In this document: positions 1 through 9,157 of the stretch, piece by piece
Layout of the letters: each line of letters starts with the position of its first letter
Numbering within the stretch: position 1 is the stretch's first letter
NCBI GenBank assembly: GCA_029565395.1
Contig: JAKQOG010000249.1
Location: forward strand, 1 to 64,000
Length of the DNA: 64,000 bases
Source of the DNA: Candidatus Hydrogenedentota bacterium
Lineage (GTDB): Bacteria > Hydrogenedentota > Hydrogenedentia > Hydrogenedentales > CAILVY01
Reading direction: 5' to 3'
Translations under genes and position numbers: made by a program
The notes under the pieces: generated by a model
The model's database searches: none
Seen by the model: only the letters and a program-made list of their open reading frames with translations
Told to the model about the DNA's origin: nothing

Positions 1-3000
1 GGGGGCGGCGGCGGCGGAGCTGGCGGTCAAGGCGGCGGGAAAGGCGGCGGGGGCAGCAGCGGCGCAGGCGGGGGCGGGGGCGGGTTGTCCTATAACACAG
101 GTATTACAGCCTGTGGTACAAATAGAGACGGTACCGGTGGCAATGGCGGTGCTGGCGGTGCGGGTGGCACAGGCGGGAATGGCGGCACAGGGGGTACGGC
201 GGCTCTTGCTCGATCTGGCGCTCAAGGCGGGAACGGCGGCGGCGCGGTGGTGTTAGCGGCGCGGGGTTTATTGAATTTTGGCGGGAATGTAAATATTTCT
301 GCCGGTTCTCCAGATAATGGAGGAACAATAGTGGATGCGGTAACTGGTTCTCCCGGTTCCACCGGCTATGGAGGAGCAGATGGTGGGAACGGGGCAGGAG
401 GTGGCACTGGCTGGTGGAATTATACTACCCCATGGGGATGTTGGTCCACGGGAACTGCGGGTGGATCGGGGGGTAGTGGATCTTCAGGCGGCCAGGGCGG
501 AACCGGCGGCCAAGGCGGGCCGAGCGGCGCCTCCGGGCGTGGCGGCGATGGCGGGTTGGGCACCCCGGGGTCGGTCAAGCTGCATGCGTCAGTGATTCAA
601 ATGCAGGGTGGAACCGTGACCTGTGGCAATTATACAACCTCCACTGCGAATGAACTGCGCGGACGCGCCACGCTCATCAGCAATATGACCAGCGCGCCAG
701 TGCCTTCCTTTACCGATGATATTCTCACCGGCGCCACGCGCAACGATACGGTGTTGCGTTCAACAGCCCCATACAGCGCCGGGGTGCAGTCGCCGCTCAT
801 TCCTCAATTGCAGGGCGGGGCGGCTACAGGCGGATTTACCGAATCCACGTTCTGGAATCAATCGCAAGTCACTCCCCCCGGAGTGGATTTGCTGGAGTTG
901 GCGGCGCTACGCGGCACAAGCTCCGTGTTTCAAGACTTTGATCAGATTTTCCTGGTGAACAACGGCGGGGCGGATGCTGAAAATGTGGTGCTCACCGTGC
1001 AGGGATTCGCGCCCTATGCCATTGGCACGATTCCAGACGGGGAAATTTGGACCACATGCGTACCCACCGGCGCCGTAGTCTCCTTCAGCGTCGCGCTGGA
1101 GGTGAGCATCATTCCAGCGTCGCTCGATCTTTACACAGGAGAAACCTTGACCCTTACCGCCAATACGGTGGGAGGATTGGGCACAAAGAATTACCATTGG
1201 CTGCGCAATGGAGACGAAGTTCAGACTGGGCCAAGCAACGTATACGCCAAAGCGGCCGCGTTGACGGACGAAGGCATGTATACAGTCGAAGTGACCGATG
1301 ACATCCAAACGGTGACCGGTACCAACAGTGTTCCCGTGACCGTGGATGATCCAGTTGTTATGACACAGGATCCCACCGGCGCGACGTTAATCACCGGCGG
1401 CACGCATGTGTTTACGGTGAGCGCACAAGGCGGCAAAGGGGCGCTGACCTATACATGGCGCAAGAATGGATGGAATCTGGGCGCGCCCAGCAATTCTTTC
1501 CTGGCCGTAGGTCCCGTGGTAGCGGGCGATGCGGGATTTTATGATGTGATTGTCACGGATACGATTGGGGTGGCGCCAAACGGCCGGGTTACCTCCGCAG
1601 TTGCCACACTGACCGTGAACTCCCCGTTAAGTGTAGCGGGCCCAGTGGATGTCTCGGTTTACGAGGATACCGCTTCCGTGCAGTTCGAGGTGCTGGCTTC
1701 CGGGGGCATCCCAAGTTATAACTATGTCTGGTATAAGGACGGTTTTATCCTTCCCCCCGGTGCGCAGCCCGGTTCCGATACCCTGGTGTTGTCCGCGCCG
1801 CTGTCAGGACAAGAAGGCGACTATAGTTGCGTGGTGAGTGATTCAGACACGCCGCCGGATACCCAGAATTCCGCGGAAGGACGGTTAACCCTGTATCCAC
1901 ATCTGAGCATCACAACGCATCCACAGGATGCCGCCTTGAATCCCGGTCAGAATGTTGTGTTTGCAGTGGTGGCGGAAGGCGGGGTGCCGTTGCTCAGTTA
2001 CACCTGGCGCAAGAACGGCACGCCAATTGATCAATTGCCGGATCCGATTTCTCAACCGAGTGGGCCCGTGTTGACGATTACGGGTGTTACGGAGAGTCAT
2101 GAAGGCAATTATGATGTGGTGGTGAAGGACGGCGGTACGGATACCATTGTGTCTAATGCTGCATCATTGCGCGTGCGTAATGTTCCGCTTCTCTTTGTTG
2201 TTCATCCTCAAGGGACGGCGGGTTACATCGATGAAGGAAGCTACACCATGACAGCACTGGCGACGGGCGGCGACGGAGCCATTCATTACCGTTGGTGGCA
2301 CGATGATGGTGGCGGGGCTGTCGTTGTGGGCGGAGACAGCACTTCATACACGATCACCACACCTGCCATAGCGCTTTCAGGAACCTACTGGTGCGAAGCG
2401 GATGATGATCCCCTGTTTCCCGAGGGGTCCATTACATCGCAAACCGCGGAGGTAATGTTCGGGGAGCGTCTTAATTTTACGGAAAATCCTGTAAGCGCAA
2501 CCCGGTATCTCGATGAAGGCGGCTATACGATGACCATCGCCACTACGGGTGGCATCGGCGCCATAACCTATGCATGGCGGTTTGACGGAGGCGCCGGGCC
2601 GGTCACTGTGGGCAGTGGATTATCTTACTCGATTACCACGCCCCAACTGGAGAATTCGGGCGCATACTGGTGTGAGGCCACGGATGCGGTGGGCACTTGG
2701 CCGTCGGTGCAGGCCATGGTGATATTTGGCGAACATCTGCAATTTACGCAATTGCCTGTGGGCACGGAGCGGTATTTGGATGAAGGCAATTATACGATGA
2801 CCGTAGCCACAACAGGCGGTTTGGGCTCCGTATCGTATGTGTGGAAATTCGATAACGGTTCGGGGCCTGTGGACATTGGCACCGGGCTGTATTACACGAT
2901 TACCGATCCTGCTCTTGGCGATTCCGGAGCATACTCCTGCCTCGCACGGGACAGCCGTGGCGAGGAAATCACTGCAGGCCCAGTAGAGGTCCTGTTCGGC

Positions 3001-3363
3001 AACCACATGACTTTTGCCGAATCTCCTGTTGGCGGGGTTGTCAGGGAAGGCGATTACTGGCGGTTCTTTGTGCGTGTTGATGGCGGACTGGGAACAGTGT
3101 CGTACGAATGGCAATTCGATCGGGGCGCGAAAAATTTTGTGCCTGTAGGCGGAAATTCACCAGAATACATTCTGAACAGCGTATCGGAGGAGGATGAAGG
3201 CGATTATCAGGTGGTGGTGCATGACGCCCGTGAAATAAAGCCTTCCGGCATCGTGCATCTGACTGTAACTGCGGGCGTTCCGGCGGCGGGTCTCGGCGGT
3301 CTCGTGGCGCTTGTGTTTGTCTGTGCCGCTGCTGGCGCGGCGGTCGTCCGAAAACGGAAATAG
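1..3363 (+). CDS. Giant Gly-rich, Ig-like repeat surface protein (5' end outside window)
   Basis: The reading frame is open from base 1 and already encodes Gly-rich sequence before the first possible start (TTG at 85), so the true start lies upstream and this is a 3' part of about 1120 codons. The first ~190 residues are Gly-rich (GGxGGxGG) with interspersed beta-strand motifs, like the Gly-rich part of the protein at 54563-60973. From about base 1095 to 3270 there are eight tandem Ig-like domains of about 85-100 residues, each with a Trp in a YxW-type strand (YHWLRNG, YTWRKNG, YVWYKDG) and a D/E-G-x-Y motif near the end (DEGMYTV, QEGDYSC, SGTYWC). The C-terminus is a VPAAGLGGL-start hydrophobic helix followed by VRKRK, a PEP-CTERM/IPTL-like tripartite sorting tail. 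Secreted or surface-anchored adhesin or structural protein is an inference; no catalytic motif is visible. A terminator follows. Confidence 0.8.
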   Translation, partial: GGGGGGAGGQGGGKGGGGSSGAGGGGGGLSYNTGITACGTNRDGTGGNGGAGGAGGTGGNGGTGGTAALARSGAQGGNGGGAVVLAARGLLNFGGNVNISAGSPDNGGTIVDAVTGSPGSTGYGGADGGNGAGGGTGWWNYTTPWGCWSTGTAGGSGGSGSSGGQGGTGGQGGPSGASGRGGDGGLGTPGSVKLHASVIQMQGGTVTCGNYTTSTANELRGRATLISNMTSAPVPSFTDDILTGATRNDTVLRSTAPYSAGVQSPLIPQLQGGAATGGFTESTFWNQSQVTPPGVDLLELAALRGTSSVFQDFDQIFLVNNGGADAENVVLTVQGFAPYAIGTIPDGEIWTTCVPTGAVVSFSVALEVSIIPASLDLYTGETLTLTANTVGGLGTKNYHWLRNGDEVQTGPSNVYAKAAALTDEGMYTVEVTDDIQTVTGTNSVPVTVDDPVVMTQDPTGATLITGGTHVFTVSAQGGKGALTYTWRKNGWNLGAPSNSFLAVGPVVAGDAGFYDVIVTDTIGVAPNGRVTSAVATLTVNSPLSVAGPVDVSVYEDTASVQFEVLASGGIPSYNYVWYKDGFILPPGAQPGSDTLVLSAPLSGQEGDYSCVVSDSDTPPDTQNSAEGRLTLYPHLSITTHPQDAALNPGQNVVFAVVAEGGVPLLSYTWRKNGTPIDQLPDPISQPSGPVLTITGVTESHEGNYDVVVKDGGTDTIVSNAASLRVRNVPLLFVVHPQGTAGYIDEGSYTMTALATGGDGAIHYRWWHDDGGGAVVVGGDSTSYTITTPAIALSGTYWCEADDDPLFPEGSITSQTAEVMFGERLNFTENPVSATRYLDEGGYTMTIATTGGIGAITYAWRFDGGAGPVTVGSGLSYSITTPQLENSGAYWCEATDAVGTWPSVQAMVIFGEHLQFTQLPVGTERYLDEGNYTMTVATTGGLGSVSYVWKFDNGSGPVDIGTGLYYTITDPALGDSGAYSCLARDSRGEEITAGPVEVLFGNHMTFAESPVGGVVREGDYWRFFVRVDGGLGTVSYEWQFDRGAKNFVPVGGNSPEYILNSVSEEDEGDYQVVVHDAREIKPSGIVHLTVTAGVPAAGLGGLVALVFVCAAAGAAVVRKRK

Positions 3364-3420
3364 TATCCTTGCTCCGGTTGTTATGTTCATCTAAACAACG
3401 TATCGAGGACTTTCAGGAAG

Positions 3421-3444
3421 AAGGGTGATGCTTCACCCTTTTTT
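3421..3444 (+). terminator. Rho-independent terminator after the Ig-like protein gene
   Basis: A perfect 8-bp stem (AAGGGTGA with TCACCCTT), 4-nt loop TGCT, runs directly into a T tract. It lies 58 bp after the upstream stop codon and ends just before the ribosome-binding region of the next gene, so the two genes are probably separate transcripts unless a promoter-less read-through occurs. Confidence 0.75.
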
Positions 3445-3459
3445 CATAAGGGAACTGTC

Positions 3460-4416
3460 ATGAAGTTAGAAGATGAACAAATATCCGTAGCGTTGGTGGA
3501 TTGCCATTACAAGGCCCCGGAGCGCGCCGCAGCCTATTTGATGATTGAAGGTGACCGTGCGGCCTTTGTGGACAATAACACCGTGCATGCCGTGCCGGAG
3601 TTGCTGGAAGCGCTCCGGAAATCCGGGCTGGATCCGGAGCGGGTTGATTATCTTATCGTCACACATGTACATCTGGACCATGCCGGTGGCACTGCCGGAC
3701 TGCTGAAACACTGTCCCAACGCCACGGTGCTTGCCCACCCGAAAAGCGTTCGGCATCTGATTGCTCCCGATCGTCTTGTTGCGGGAGCAAAAGCAGTATA
3801 TGGCGAAGAAACGTTTACCAGGCTTTATGGCGTGATTGAGCCGATCCCCGAATCGCGCCTGCGTGCTGTACAGGACGGGGAAACGCTGGTGTGGGGCGGC
3901 CGAACCCTGACGTTCTTCTATACGCCGGGCCATGCTTCGCATCATATCGGCATCCACGATTCCAGGAGCAACAGCGTGCTTGCGGGCGATGCATTCGGGC
4001 TTGGCCTGACGGACGCGATCCGCCCCGGCCCATCGTTTCTTATTGCCACGACGGCGCCGTCCGATTTTGATGCGGAACTTTCGCGCAAAACGGTGCACCG
4101 CATTCTGGAAACGGGCGCGGATCGTGTATACCTCGCGCATTTTGGAGCGCACAACAGTCTCGATCGATCCGCTTCCATGCTGCTGCGTTCGATTGACCAG
4201 ATGGAAGACTTGCTGAAGGCGGCGATAACGGTTCCGGAGGAAAAGATGGATGCGTTTTGTCTGGACGGCGTACGCGCCGCCACGGAAGATCAACTGCGTT
4301 GGTGCGGGGTGCAGGATCCCGCATTCGATCTGGAATGGTTGGAGGGCGACATGGAATTGAACGCGATGGGTATTGCGTATGCGGCCCGCCACACACGGCA
4401 AAATCACCGGGTGTAA
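3460..4416 (+). CDS. MBL-fold (metallo-beta-lactamase superfamily) hydrolase
   Basis: A 318-residue protein with the metallo-beta-lactamase metal-binding signature THVHLDH at residues 68-74 (H69, H71, D73, H74). The third and fourth ligand motifs are TPGH (H158) and GDAFG (D177), and a late His is in LAHFG. This is a binuclear Zn/Fe hydrolase of the glyoxalase II-like type; the N-terminal part lacks a signal peptide, so it should be cytoplasmic. The exact substrate cannot be told from sequence. The start ATG follows the upstream terminator directly and has only a weak purine-rich stretch (AAGGGAAC) before it. The next gene in the same direction is the GH172-like protein, 77 bp away and separated by two hairpins. 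Confidence 0.85.
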   Translation: MKLEDEQISVALVDCHYKAPERAAAYLMIEGDRAAFVDNNTVHAVPELLEALRKSGLDPERVDYLIVTHVHLDHAGGTAGLLKHCPNATVLAHPKSVRHLIAPDRLVAGAKAVYGEETFTRLYGVIEPIPESRLRAVQDGETLVWGGRTLTFFYTPGHASHHIGIHDSRSNSVLAGDAFGLGLTDAIRPGPSFLIATTAPSDFDAELSRKTVHRILETGADRVYLAHFGAHNSLDRSASMLLRSIDQMEDLLKAAITVPEEKMDAFCLDGVRAATEDQLRWCGVQDPAFDLEWLEGDMELNAMGIAYAARHTRQNHRV

Positions 4417-4418
4417 CA

Positions 4419-4469
4419 GCACCGCTCCAACGGTGCATTCCGATAGTGGGGGCTTTATAATAGGCCCCC
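4419..4469 (+). terminator. Two hairpins between MBL hydrolase and GH172 gene (possible terminator)
   Basis: First hairpin: GCACCG (4419-4424) with CGGTGC (4431-4436). Second: GGGGGCTT (4448-4455) with AGGCCCCC (4462-4469) around a TATAAT loop, allowing one G-T pair. Neither is followed by a T run, so this is a weak terminator candidate or a transcript-stabilising structure. Confidence 0.3.
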
Positions 4470-4493
4470 TCAACCAGAGAGGGAGAAAGAAGC

Positions 4494-5681
4494 ATGTTTA
4501 GCGATTTATCAAGGTATCGGAAAGCAAAAACCGCACGGTGTTCTTCTTGGGATCGCACCGGGCGCAACGCCGACTGGTGGGAATTCAAACCCGGAGAAAC
4601 GCGCGTACTTGCGGATCTTCGCGGCCCGGGCCGCATCACGCATATCTGGATGACCCAGCCGTGCCATTACCGAAGCGTATTGCTCAAAATCACATGGGAC
4701 AACGCAAAGCATCCCAGCGTACTGGCGCCGCTCGGGGATTTTTTCTGTCTGGGCCACACCCTCGTGAACAGTTTTCAAAGCGCCCTGTTTTCAGCGTCCA
4801 CACAGCAAAATAACACGATGGAGCGGGGCTGCGCCTTGAATTGCTATGTACAAATGCCCTTCCGTGAACGCGCCGTGATCGAACTCATCAACGAATCCAA
4901 TGAAATGCATCCGCAATATTTTTACGTCGACTACGAAACCTATGATACGCCGCTCCCGGAGGAGGAACTCTATTTTCACGCGGAATTCCGCCGGCAGAAT
5001 CCGTTTGGCGGCTGGGCGCATGAAATCACCTCCAACTGGCCGGAGGCCAATGCGATAAATAAAGGACGCACGGCGTGGAACAATAATTATGTCATTCTCG
5101 ACACCAAAGGCCGGGGGCATTACGTCGGCTGCAATATGAGCATCACGAATTTTCAAGGTACGTGGTGGGGCGAAGGCGACGACATGATCTGGGTGGATGG
5201 CTACAAGTGGCCGCCCGACCTTCACGGGACTGGCAGTGAAGATTATCTGAATCAGGCGTGGGGCATGCAAAAAAACGCCTTTCTGCGCAATGGTTCTTCT
5301 ATCTTCGAACAAGACACCGGCGGATATCAGACCAGCTATGTGTTCCATCTGGAGAATCCCGCCCGATTTGAAAAAGAAATCAAGGTCACTATCGAGCACG
5401 GCCATGCCAACCATCTCTGCAACGAAGTCAGCAGCGTGGCGTATTGGTATGCGGCCTCGCCCACACGCGTGATGACACCGCCGCCGGTGAAGAAGCGCGC
5501 ACCGGTGCTGAAGAATGCACGGGGTCAATGGAAGCCGGATCCCGCCGCGCAGATTACAACCCAGCGCGTGCGGATGACTCCCGAAATGAAACAAATGAAG
5601 GCCATGTGGAAGAAGAACCGCGTGTCGCCCTATGAAGCCCTTGAAAAGGAACGCCGCAGGAAAGACACGCGGACAAAATAA
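4494..5681 (+). CDS. DUF2961 / GH172-family protein
   Basis: A 395-residue protein that begins with the family's usual block (SSWDRTGRNADWWEF, then GPGRITHIWMT) and carries the signature GTGSEDYLNQAWGM (E249 in GTGSEDY), followed by YQTSYVFHLENP and a conserved IEHGHANHL block. DUF2961 was reclassified as glycoside hydrolase family 172, founded on a difructose-anhydride/alpha-fructofuranosidase enzyme, with other members acting on arabinofuranosides. No signal peptide is visible, so it may act inside the cell on imported glycans. The last ~60 residues are Lys/Arg-rich and extend beyond the family fold. RBS-like AGAGGGAG precedes the ATG. It converges on the sialidase gene with a 9-bp gap. Substrate unknown. 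Confidence 0.85.
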   Translation: MFSDLSRYRKAKTARCSSWDRTGRNADWWEFKPGETRVLADLRGPGRITHIWMTQPCHYRSVLLKITWDNAKHPSVLAPLGDFFCLGHTLVNSFQSALFSASTQQNNTMERGCALNCYVQMPFRERAVIELINESNEMHPQYFYVDYETYDTPLPEEELYFHAEFRRQNPFGGWAHEITSNWPEANAINKGRTAWNNNYVILDTKGRGHYVGCNMSITNFQGTWWGEGDDMIWVDGYKWPPDLHGTGSEDYLNQAWGMQKNAFLRNGSSIFEQDTGGYQTSYVFHLENPARFEKEIKVTIEHGHANHLCNEVSSVAYWYAASPTRVMTPPPVKKRAPVLKNARGQWKPDPAAQITTQRVRMTPEMKQMKAMWKKNRVSPYEALEKERRRKDTRTK

Positions 5682-5698
5682 GATCCCTCTTTATTTTG
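5674..5698. terminator. Bidirectional AT-rich hairpin between convergent stop codons
   Basis: CAAAATAA (5674-5681) pairs with TTATTTTG (5691-5698) around a 9-nt loop; both stop codons are inside the stem. It could serve as a two-way terminator for the GH172 and sialidase genes, although the stem is A/T only and therefore weak. Confidence 0.35.
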
Positions 5699-6797
5699 CC
5701 ATCAGCCATTCCAGCGGAAACCGCGCAAAGGTGATGCGTTCATACGCGCTTTTTTCGCCGCGTTCATACAGACACCCCACTGTGCCGTCCGCCAACACAA
5801 CCAGATCCGAATAGGCGGAGGGACCGGCATACAGTTCCCTGGCCACAGGCCAGGTTTTACAGTCATCCTGGCTCAAACAGACCGTCATCTTTTCCCGTTG
5901 TTTACTGGCAGGGTTCGAGAAGAGCACGAAGCGCTTGCCAGCCTTGGTATCATACCCAATGCAGCTACCCTCACATACCGGTTCGATGAGCGCTTCGTCA
6001 TTTTGGACGGGCGACCACGTTTTACCTTGATCGCTGCTGAAGGCAATACCACGGCAACCGGTCTTCCGGTAGGTCCGCATATTCAGATAAAGCCGTCCAT
6101 CCTTCAATTCCACCACAGTGGATTCATCCGTTTTCTCTTCCGCGGAACCGCCCAGTTTCCAGGTAATGCCCGCATCTTCGCTATAAATGACATGTGAAAA
6201 CATCTTTTTCGCGGGATCACCTGTGGAATGGTCACAGGCCACCATCAGAATGCCATTGGCCAATTGAATGCCATGCCCCGGCCCGGTGGCATACCACCGC
6301 CACTCCGGCTGCCGTACACTCGCACTGATTTCCACCGGTTCGCTCCACGTGCGGCCGTCATCAGCGCTCCGCATCACCCAGGCAGTGCGCGGCGGATCTT
6401 CGCCTGTCATAATCCTGCTTTCTTTGTGTTCGGAGCCATTCCGAGTAAGCGGCAATACAATGTCTCCGCTGACCCGCTCCACGATAGGCGCGGGATTCCC
6501 CGTCGTATATCCTTCTGCACGGCTTACCAACTGTATAGCCGACCAGGTTGCCCCATGATCCGAGCTGCGCTTCAGTACAAGGTCAATCTGCCCGGAATCC
6601 CCCTGGCCGTCCCGGCGCCCTTCGCAAAACGCCAGCAATGTCCCCTGCTTTGTACAAACAATCGCGGGAATCCGGAAGGTATGATAGCCTTCTTGCCCCG
6701 AAATGAAAACGTCCGTCTGATCGAGAGTTGGTTCAGCATTCGCCATAGCCATCATTCCTAATGAAATCACCATCAAACATTTCACGATAGTCATCAT
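5691..6797 (-). CDS. Secreted exo-alpha-sialidase (neuraminidase-like)
   Basis: A 368-residue six-bladed beta-propeller sialidase. After a signal peptide (about residues 1-21, ending MAMANA) comes the RIP motif FRIPAIV (41-47) and five Asp-box-like motifs: SSDHGATW (78-85), SADDGRTW, SEDAGITW, SSDQGKTW and SQDDCKTW (the last lacks the Gly). CEGRRDG supplies a candidate active-site Asp/Arg region. The family (GH33) removes terminal sialic acids from glycoconjugates outside the cell or in the periplasm. I chose the ATG at 6797 (tandem ATGATG) because the signal peptide begins there; a longer reading frame upstream has no signal and would run into miaA's leader. It diverges from miaA with 65 bp between start codons. 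Confidence 0.85.
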   Translation of the reverse strand: MMTIVKCLMVISLGMMAMANAEPTLDQTDVFISGQEGYHTFRIPAIVCTKQGTLLAFCEGRRDGQGDSGQIDLVLKRSSDHGATWSAIQLVSRAEGYTTGNPAPIVERVSGDIVLPLTRNGSEHKESRIMTGEDPPRTAWVMRSADDGRTWSEPVEISASVRQPEWRWYATGPGHGIQLANGILMVACDHSTGDPAKKMFSHVIYSEDAGITWKLGGSAEEKTDESTVVELKDGRLYLNMRTYRKTGCRGIAFSSDQGKTWSPVQNDEALIEPVCEGSCIGYDTKAGKRFVLFSNPASKQREKMTVCLSQDDCKTWPVARELYAGPSAYSDLVVLADGTVGCLYERGEKSAYERITFARFPLEWLMAK

Positions 6798-6862
6798 AAT
6801 CGTTTCCCATTGTGCTACTATGTACTGAAGAACAAAATATACTTGGGGTGTATGATACCGGT

Positions 6863-7777
6863 ATGGACAAGGAAAGGAAAAAAACGCTTGTGGTGCTCGG
6901 TCCCACGGCATCGGGCAAGACCCGGCTGGGGGTGCAGCTTGCCCATGTGTTTGATGGCGAGATTCTTTCCGCGGATTCGCGTCAGGTATATCGCGGGCTG
7001 GACATCGGTTCCGGCAAGGATCTTAACGAATACGTGGTGGATGGCGAGCCTATTCTTTATCACTTAATCGACCTGGTGGATCTTGACACGGAATTCAATG
7101 TGTTCATGTATCAGAAAGCGTTTTTTGAGGCGTTGGAGAACGTTCAGCACCATGGAAAGCTTCCTGTGGTGGTGGGTGGCACGGGGCTTTATCTGGAGGC
7201 GGTGCTCAAGGGATATCGCATGGTGGAGGCGCCGGAAAATCCCGTATTGCGCGCCGAACTGTCCGACCTCTCCCTTGACCAATTGGCGGAACGGCTGCGC
7301 GCTCTGAAACCGGATATTCATAACACTACGGACATCAAGGATCGCGGACGTTGCATCCGTGCTATAGAAATCGCGGCCTTTGGTCAAACCCATACACCCG
7401 AGCCCACACCGCCATTGCATCCGCTGGTGTTGGGGGCCCGCTGGCCGCGGCCCGTCCTCTTGAACCGGATTTCCAAACGGTTGAAGGAGCGGCTGGACAC
7501 CGGATTGATTGAAGAAGTGGAGCATCTTCATGACTACGGCTATTCATGGCAACGCCTGGGATTACTCGGCCTTGAATACCGTTTTGTGTCACAATATCTC
7601 CAGGGACTGATCAAAAACCGCAATGACCTTTTCCAAAAGCTTAACGCCGCGATTGCGCAATTCGCCAAACGCCAGGAGACCTGGTTCCGGCGCATGGAGC
7701 GGAACGGCGTTGAGATTCATTGGATAGATCGCGCCCACGCGGAAGATGCCATCCGCGCAGTCCGGGAATTTCTATGA
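6863..7777 (+). CDS. miaA: tRNA dimethylallyltransferase MiaA
   Basis: A 304-residue enzyme that adds dimethylallyl to N6 of A37 in tRNAs reading U-starting codons. It shows the P-loop GPTASGKT near the N-terminus, the DSRQVYRGLDIGSGK block (substrate and diphosphate binding), the VVGGTGLYLEAVLKGY block and the LGLLGLEYR block, all in the usual order. The start is taken at ATG 6863 (MDKERKKTLVVLGP), as MiaA normally begins just before the P-loop; an in-frame ATG-like codon at 6812 would add 17 unrelated residues. Its last codons overlap the next start (ATGA), so the downstream glycosyltransferase is translationally coupled. Confidence 0.95.
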   Translation: MDKERKKTLVVLGPTASGKTRLGVQLAHVFDGEILSADSRQVYRGLDIGSGKDLNEYVVDGEPILYHLIDLVDLDTEFNVFMYQKAFFEALENVQHHGKLPVVVGGTGLYLEAVLKGYRMVEAPENPVLRAELSDLSLDQLAERLRALKPDIHNTTDIKDRGRCIRAIEIAAFGQTHTPEPTPPLHPLVLGARWPRPVLLNRISKRLKERLDTGLIEEVEHLHDYGYSWQRLGLLGLEYRFVSQYLQGLIKNRNDLFQKLNAAIAQFAKRQETWFRRMERNGVEIHWIDRAHAEDAIRAVREFL

Positions 7778-9057
7778 GCGGAGCCATTGCCGGCTATCTG
7801 ACCAAGCGCGCGCTGCTGGATCGCTGGCGGCTTATCTCCGAAAACGCTGCCGGGGTGGAGCAGGTGGTAATAATCCCGGCATTCGCGGAATATCCCCAAC
7901 TGTTCCAAACTCTCGGCGATGTCGCCGCCAATCCAATGGAAGAACTTCAGCGGACATTAGTGATTTGCGTTGTGAATCATCGAATAGGGGCCTGCCGCGA
8001 GGATATCGAAAACAATCTGCGCACCCTCTCCTCATTGAAAGACTATTCGCGCACGAGTCCCTTGCGGCTGGCCTGGGTGGATGCCGCTTCTCCGGGAAAC
8101 GAATTGCCGGAAAAGGACGGCGTAGGATTGGCCCGAAAAATCGGCCTCGACTGGGGGCTTTCCATCTTGGCCCAAAACCAGCACTGGGATGCGCCCTTGA
8201 TCAGTCTTGACGCGGACACGCGCGTGGACACATCTTATCTCTCCGTTATCCGGGAGTTCTATGCGTCCGAAAACCGCTGGGCCGCGGTGGTGAATTATGC
8301 GCATCCTCTTGACACGCCGGAACGCGCCGCCATCCTATGCTACGAACTTTTTCTTCGTTATCATGAACTGGGTTTGGCTTATGCAGGGTCGCCCTATGCT
8401 TTTCCCACCATTGGCTCCACCATAACGTGCACCGCCCGCGCCTATGCCGCATCTGGCGGCATGAACCGCCGCCAGGCCGGTGAGGATTTTTATTTCCTCC
8501 AGCACCTCGCGAAAACCGGGCGCGTGGAATCCATCACCAGCACCACCGTGCATCCCTCACCGCGCACCTCTCACCGCGTTCCTTTCGGCACCGGACGGCG
8601 CGTGAGCACATTCTTTGAAAACAGTGCGGACGCCTATCTGCTCTACCATCCGGAAAGCTACCGTGTGCTTAAAGCCTGGTTTGGCGTTCTTCAGCACAAT
8701 CGGTTCTCCTCGTCAGAATTAATTCTGAACCATGCGCGGGAAATCGCCCCCGAATTGGAGCGTTTCCTCGTGCAGCAAAATTTTCCAGAAGCCTGTGCCC
8801 GGCTCCAGGCCAACCATCGCGATCCCGATTGGCTCCTGTGCCAGTTCCACGCCTGGTTTGACGCGTTCCGCACCCTCAAGTTGATGCACTATCTGCGTGA
8901 CCACGGCTATCCCCAGCAAGAAATGTTCGACGCGATAGCCACCCTCCTGCAATGGCTGGAACTTCCCGCGCCTTTTCCCGCCGTCGTTGAGGAACACCTT
9001 GATTCGCAGGAGGAATTATTGTCCCTGTTGCGAGCGCTCTCCTCTAGCCGCCCCTAG
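7774..9057 (+). CDS. Family-2-like (GT-A) glycosyltransferase
   Basis: A 427-residue soluble protein with a GT-A fold start (VVIIPAFAE), a DxD-type metal/nucleotide-sugar motif in SLDADTRVD, and a GEDFYFLQHL block typical of the acceptor/catalytic region of GT2-like enzymes. The C-terminal ~130 residues are helical and unassigned. There is no signal peptide or membrane segment. The ATG overlaps the miaA stop by 4 bp (ATGA), so the two are one transcript. The donor and acceptor cannot be deduced; a role in cell-envelope glycan synthesis is inference only. Confidence 0.8.
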   Translation: MSGAIAGYLTKRALLDRWRLISENAAGVEQVVIIPAFAEYPQLFQTLGDVAANPMEELQRTLVICVVNHRIGACREDIENNLRTLSSLKDYSRTSPLRLAWVDAASPGNELPEKDGVGLARKIGLDWGLSILAQNQHWDAPLISLDADTRVDTSYLSVIREFYASENRWAAVVNYAHPLDTPERAAILCYELFLRYHELGLAYAGSPYAFPTIGSTITCTARAYAASGGMNRRQAGEDFYFLQHLAKTGRVESITSTTVHPSPRTSHRVPFGTGRRVSTFFENSADAYLLYHPESYRVLKAWFGVLQHNRFSSSELILNHAREIAPELERFLVQQNFPEACARLQANHRDPDWLLCQFHAWFDAFRTLKLMHYLRDHGYPQQEMFDAIATLLQWLELPAPFPAVVEEHLDSQEELLSLLRALSSSRP

Positions 9058-9157
9058 GCGGCACAGGATGCACCACGCGTACCATCGATGCTTTTGATTC
9101 GCATTACTGCACTGCAGGGAGTATCCTGAAACGGTCACCTAAAGAAAGGAAAGCACT

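Noticed and set aside
3466-4473. 335-codon open frame opposite the MBL hydrolase
   Set aside because: Antisense to a well-supported gene with an intact metal site; composition and lack of domain motifs mark it as a shadow.
6812-6862. Longer miaA start at 6812
   Set aside because: The extra residues have no similarity to MiaA and would run through the divergent promoter space.
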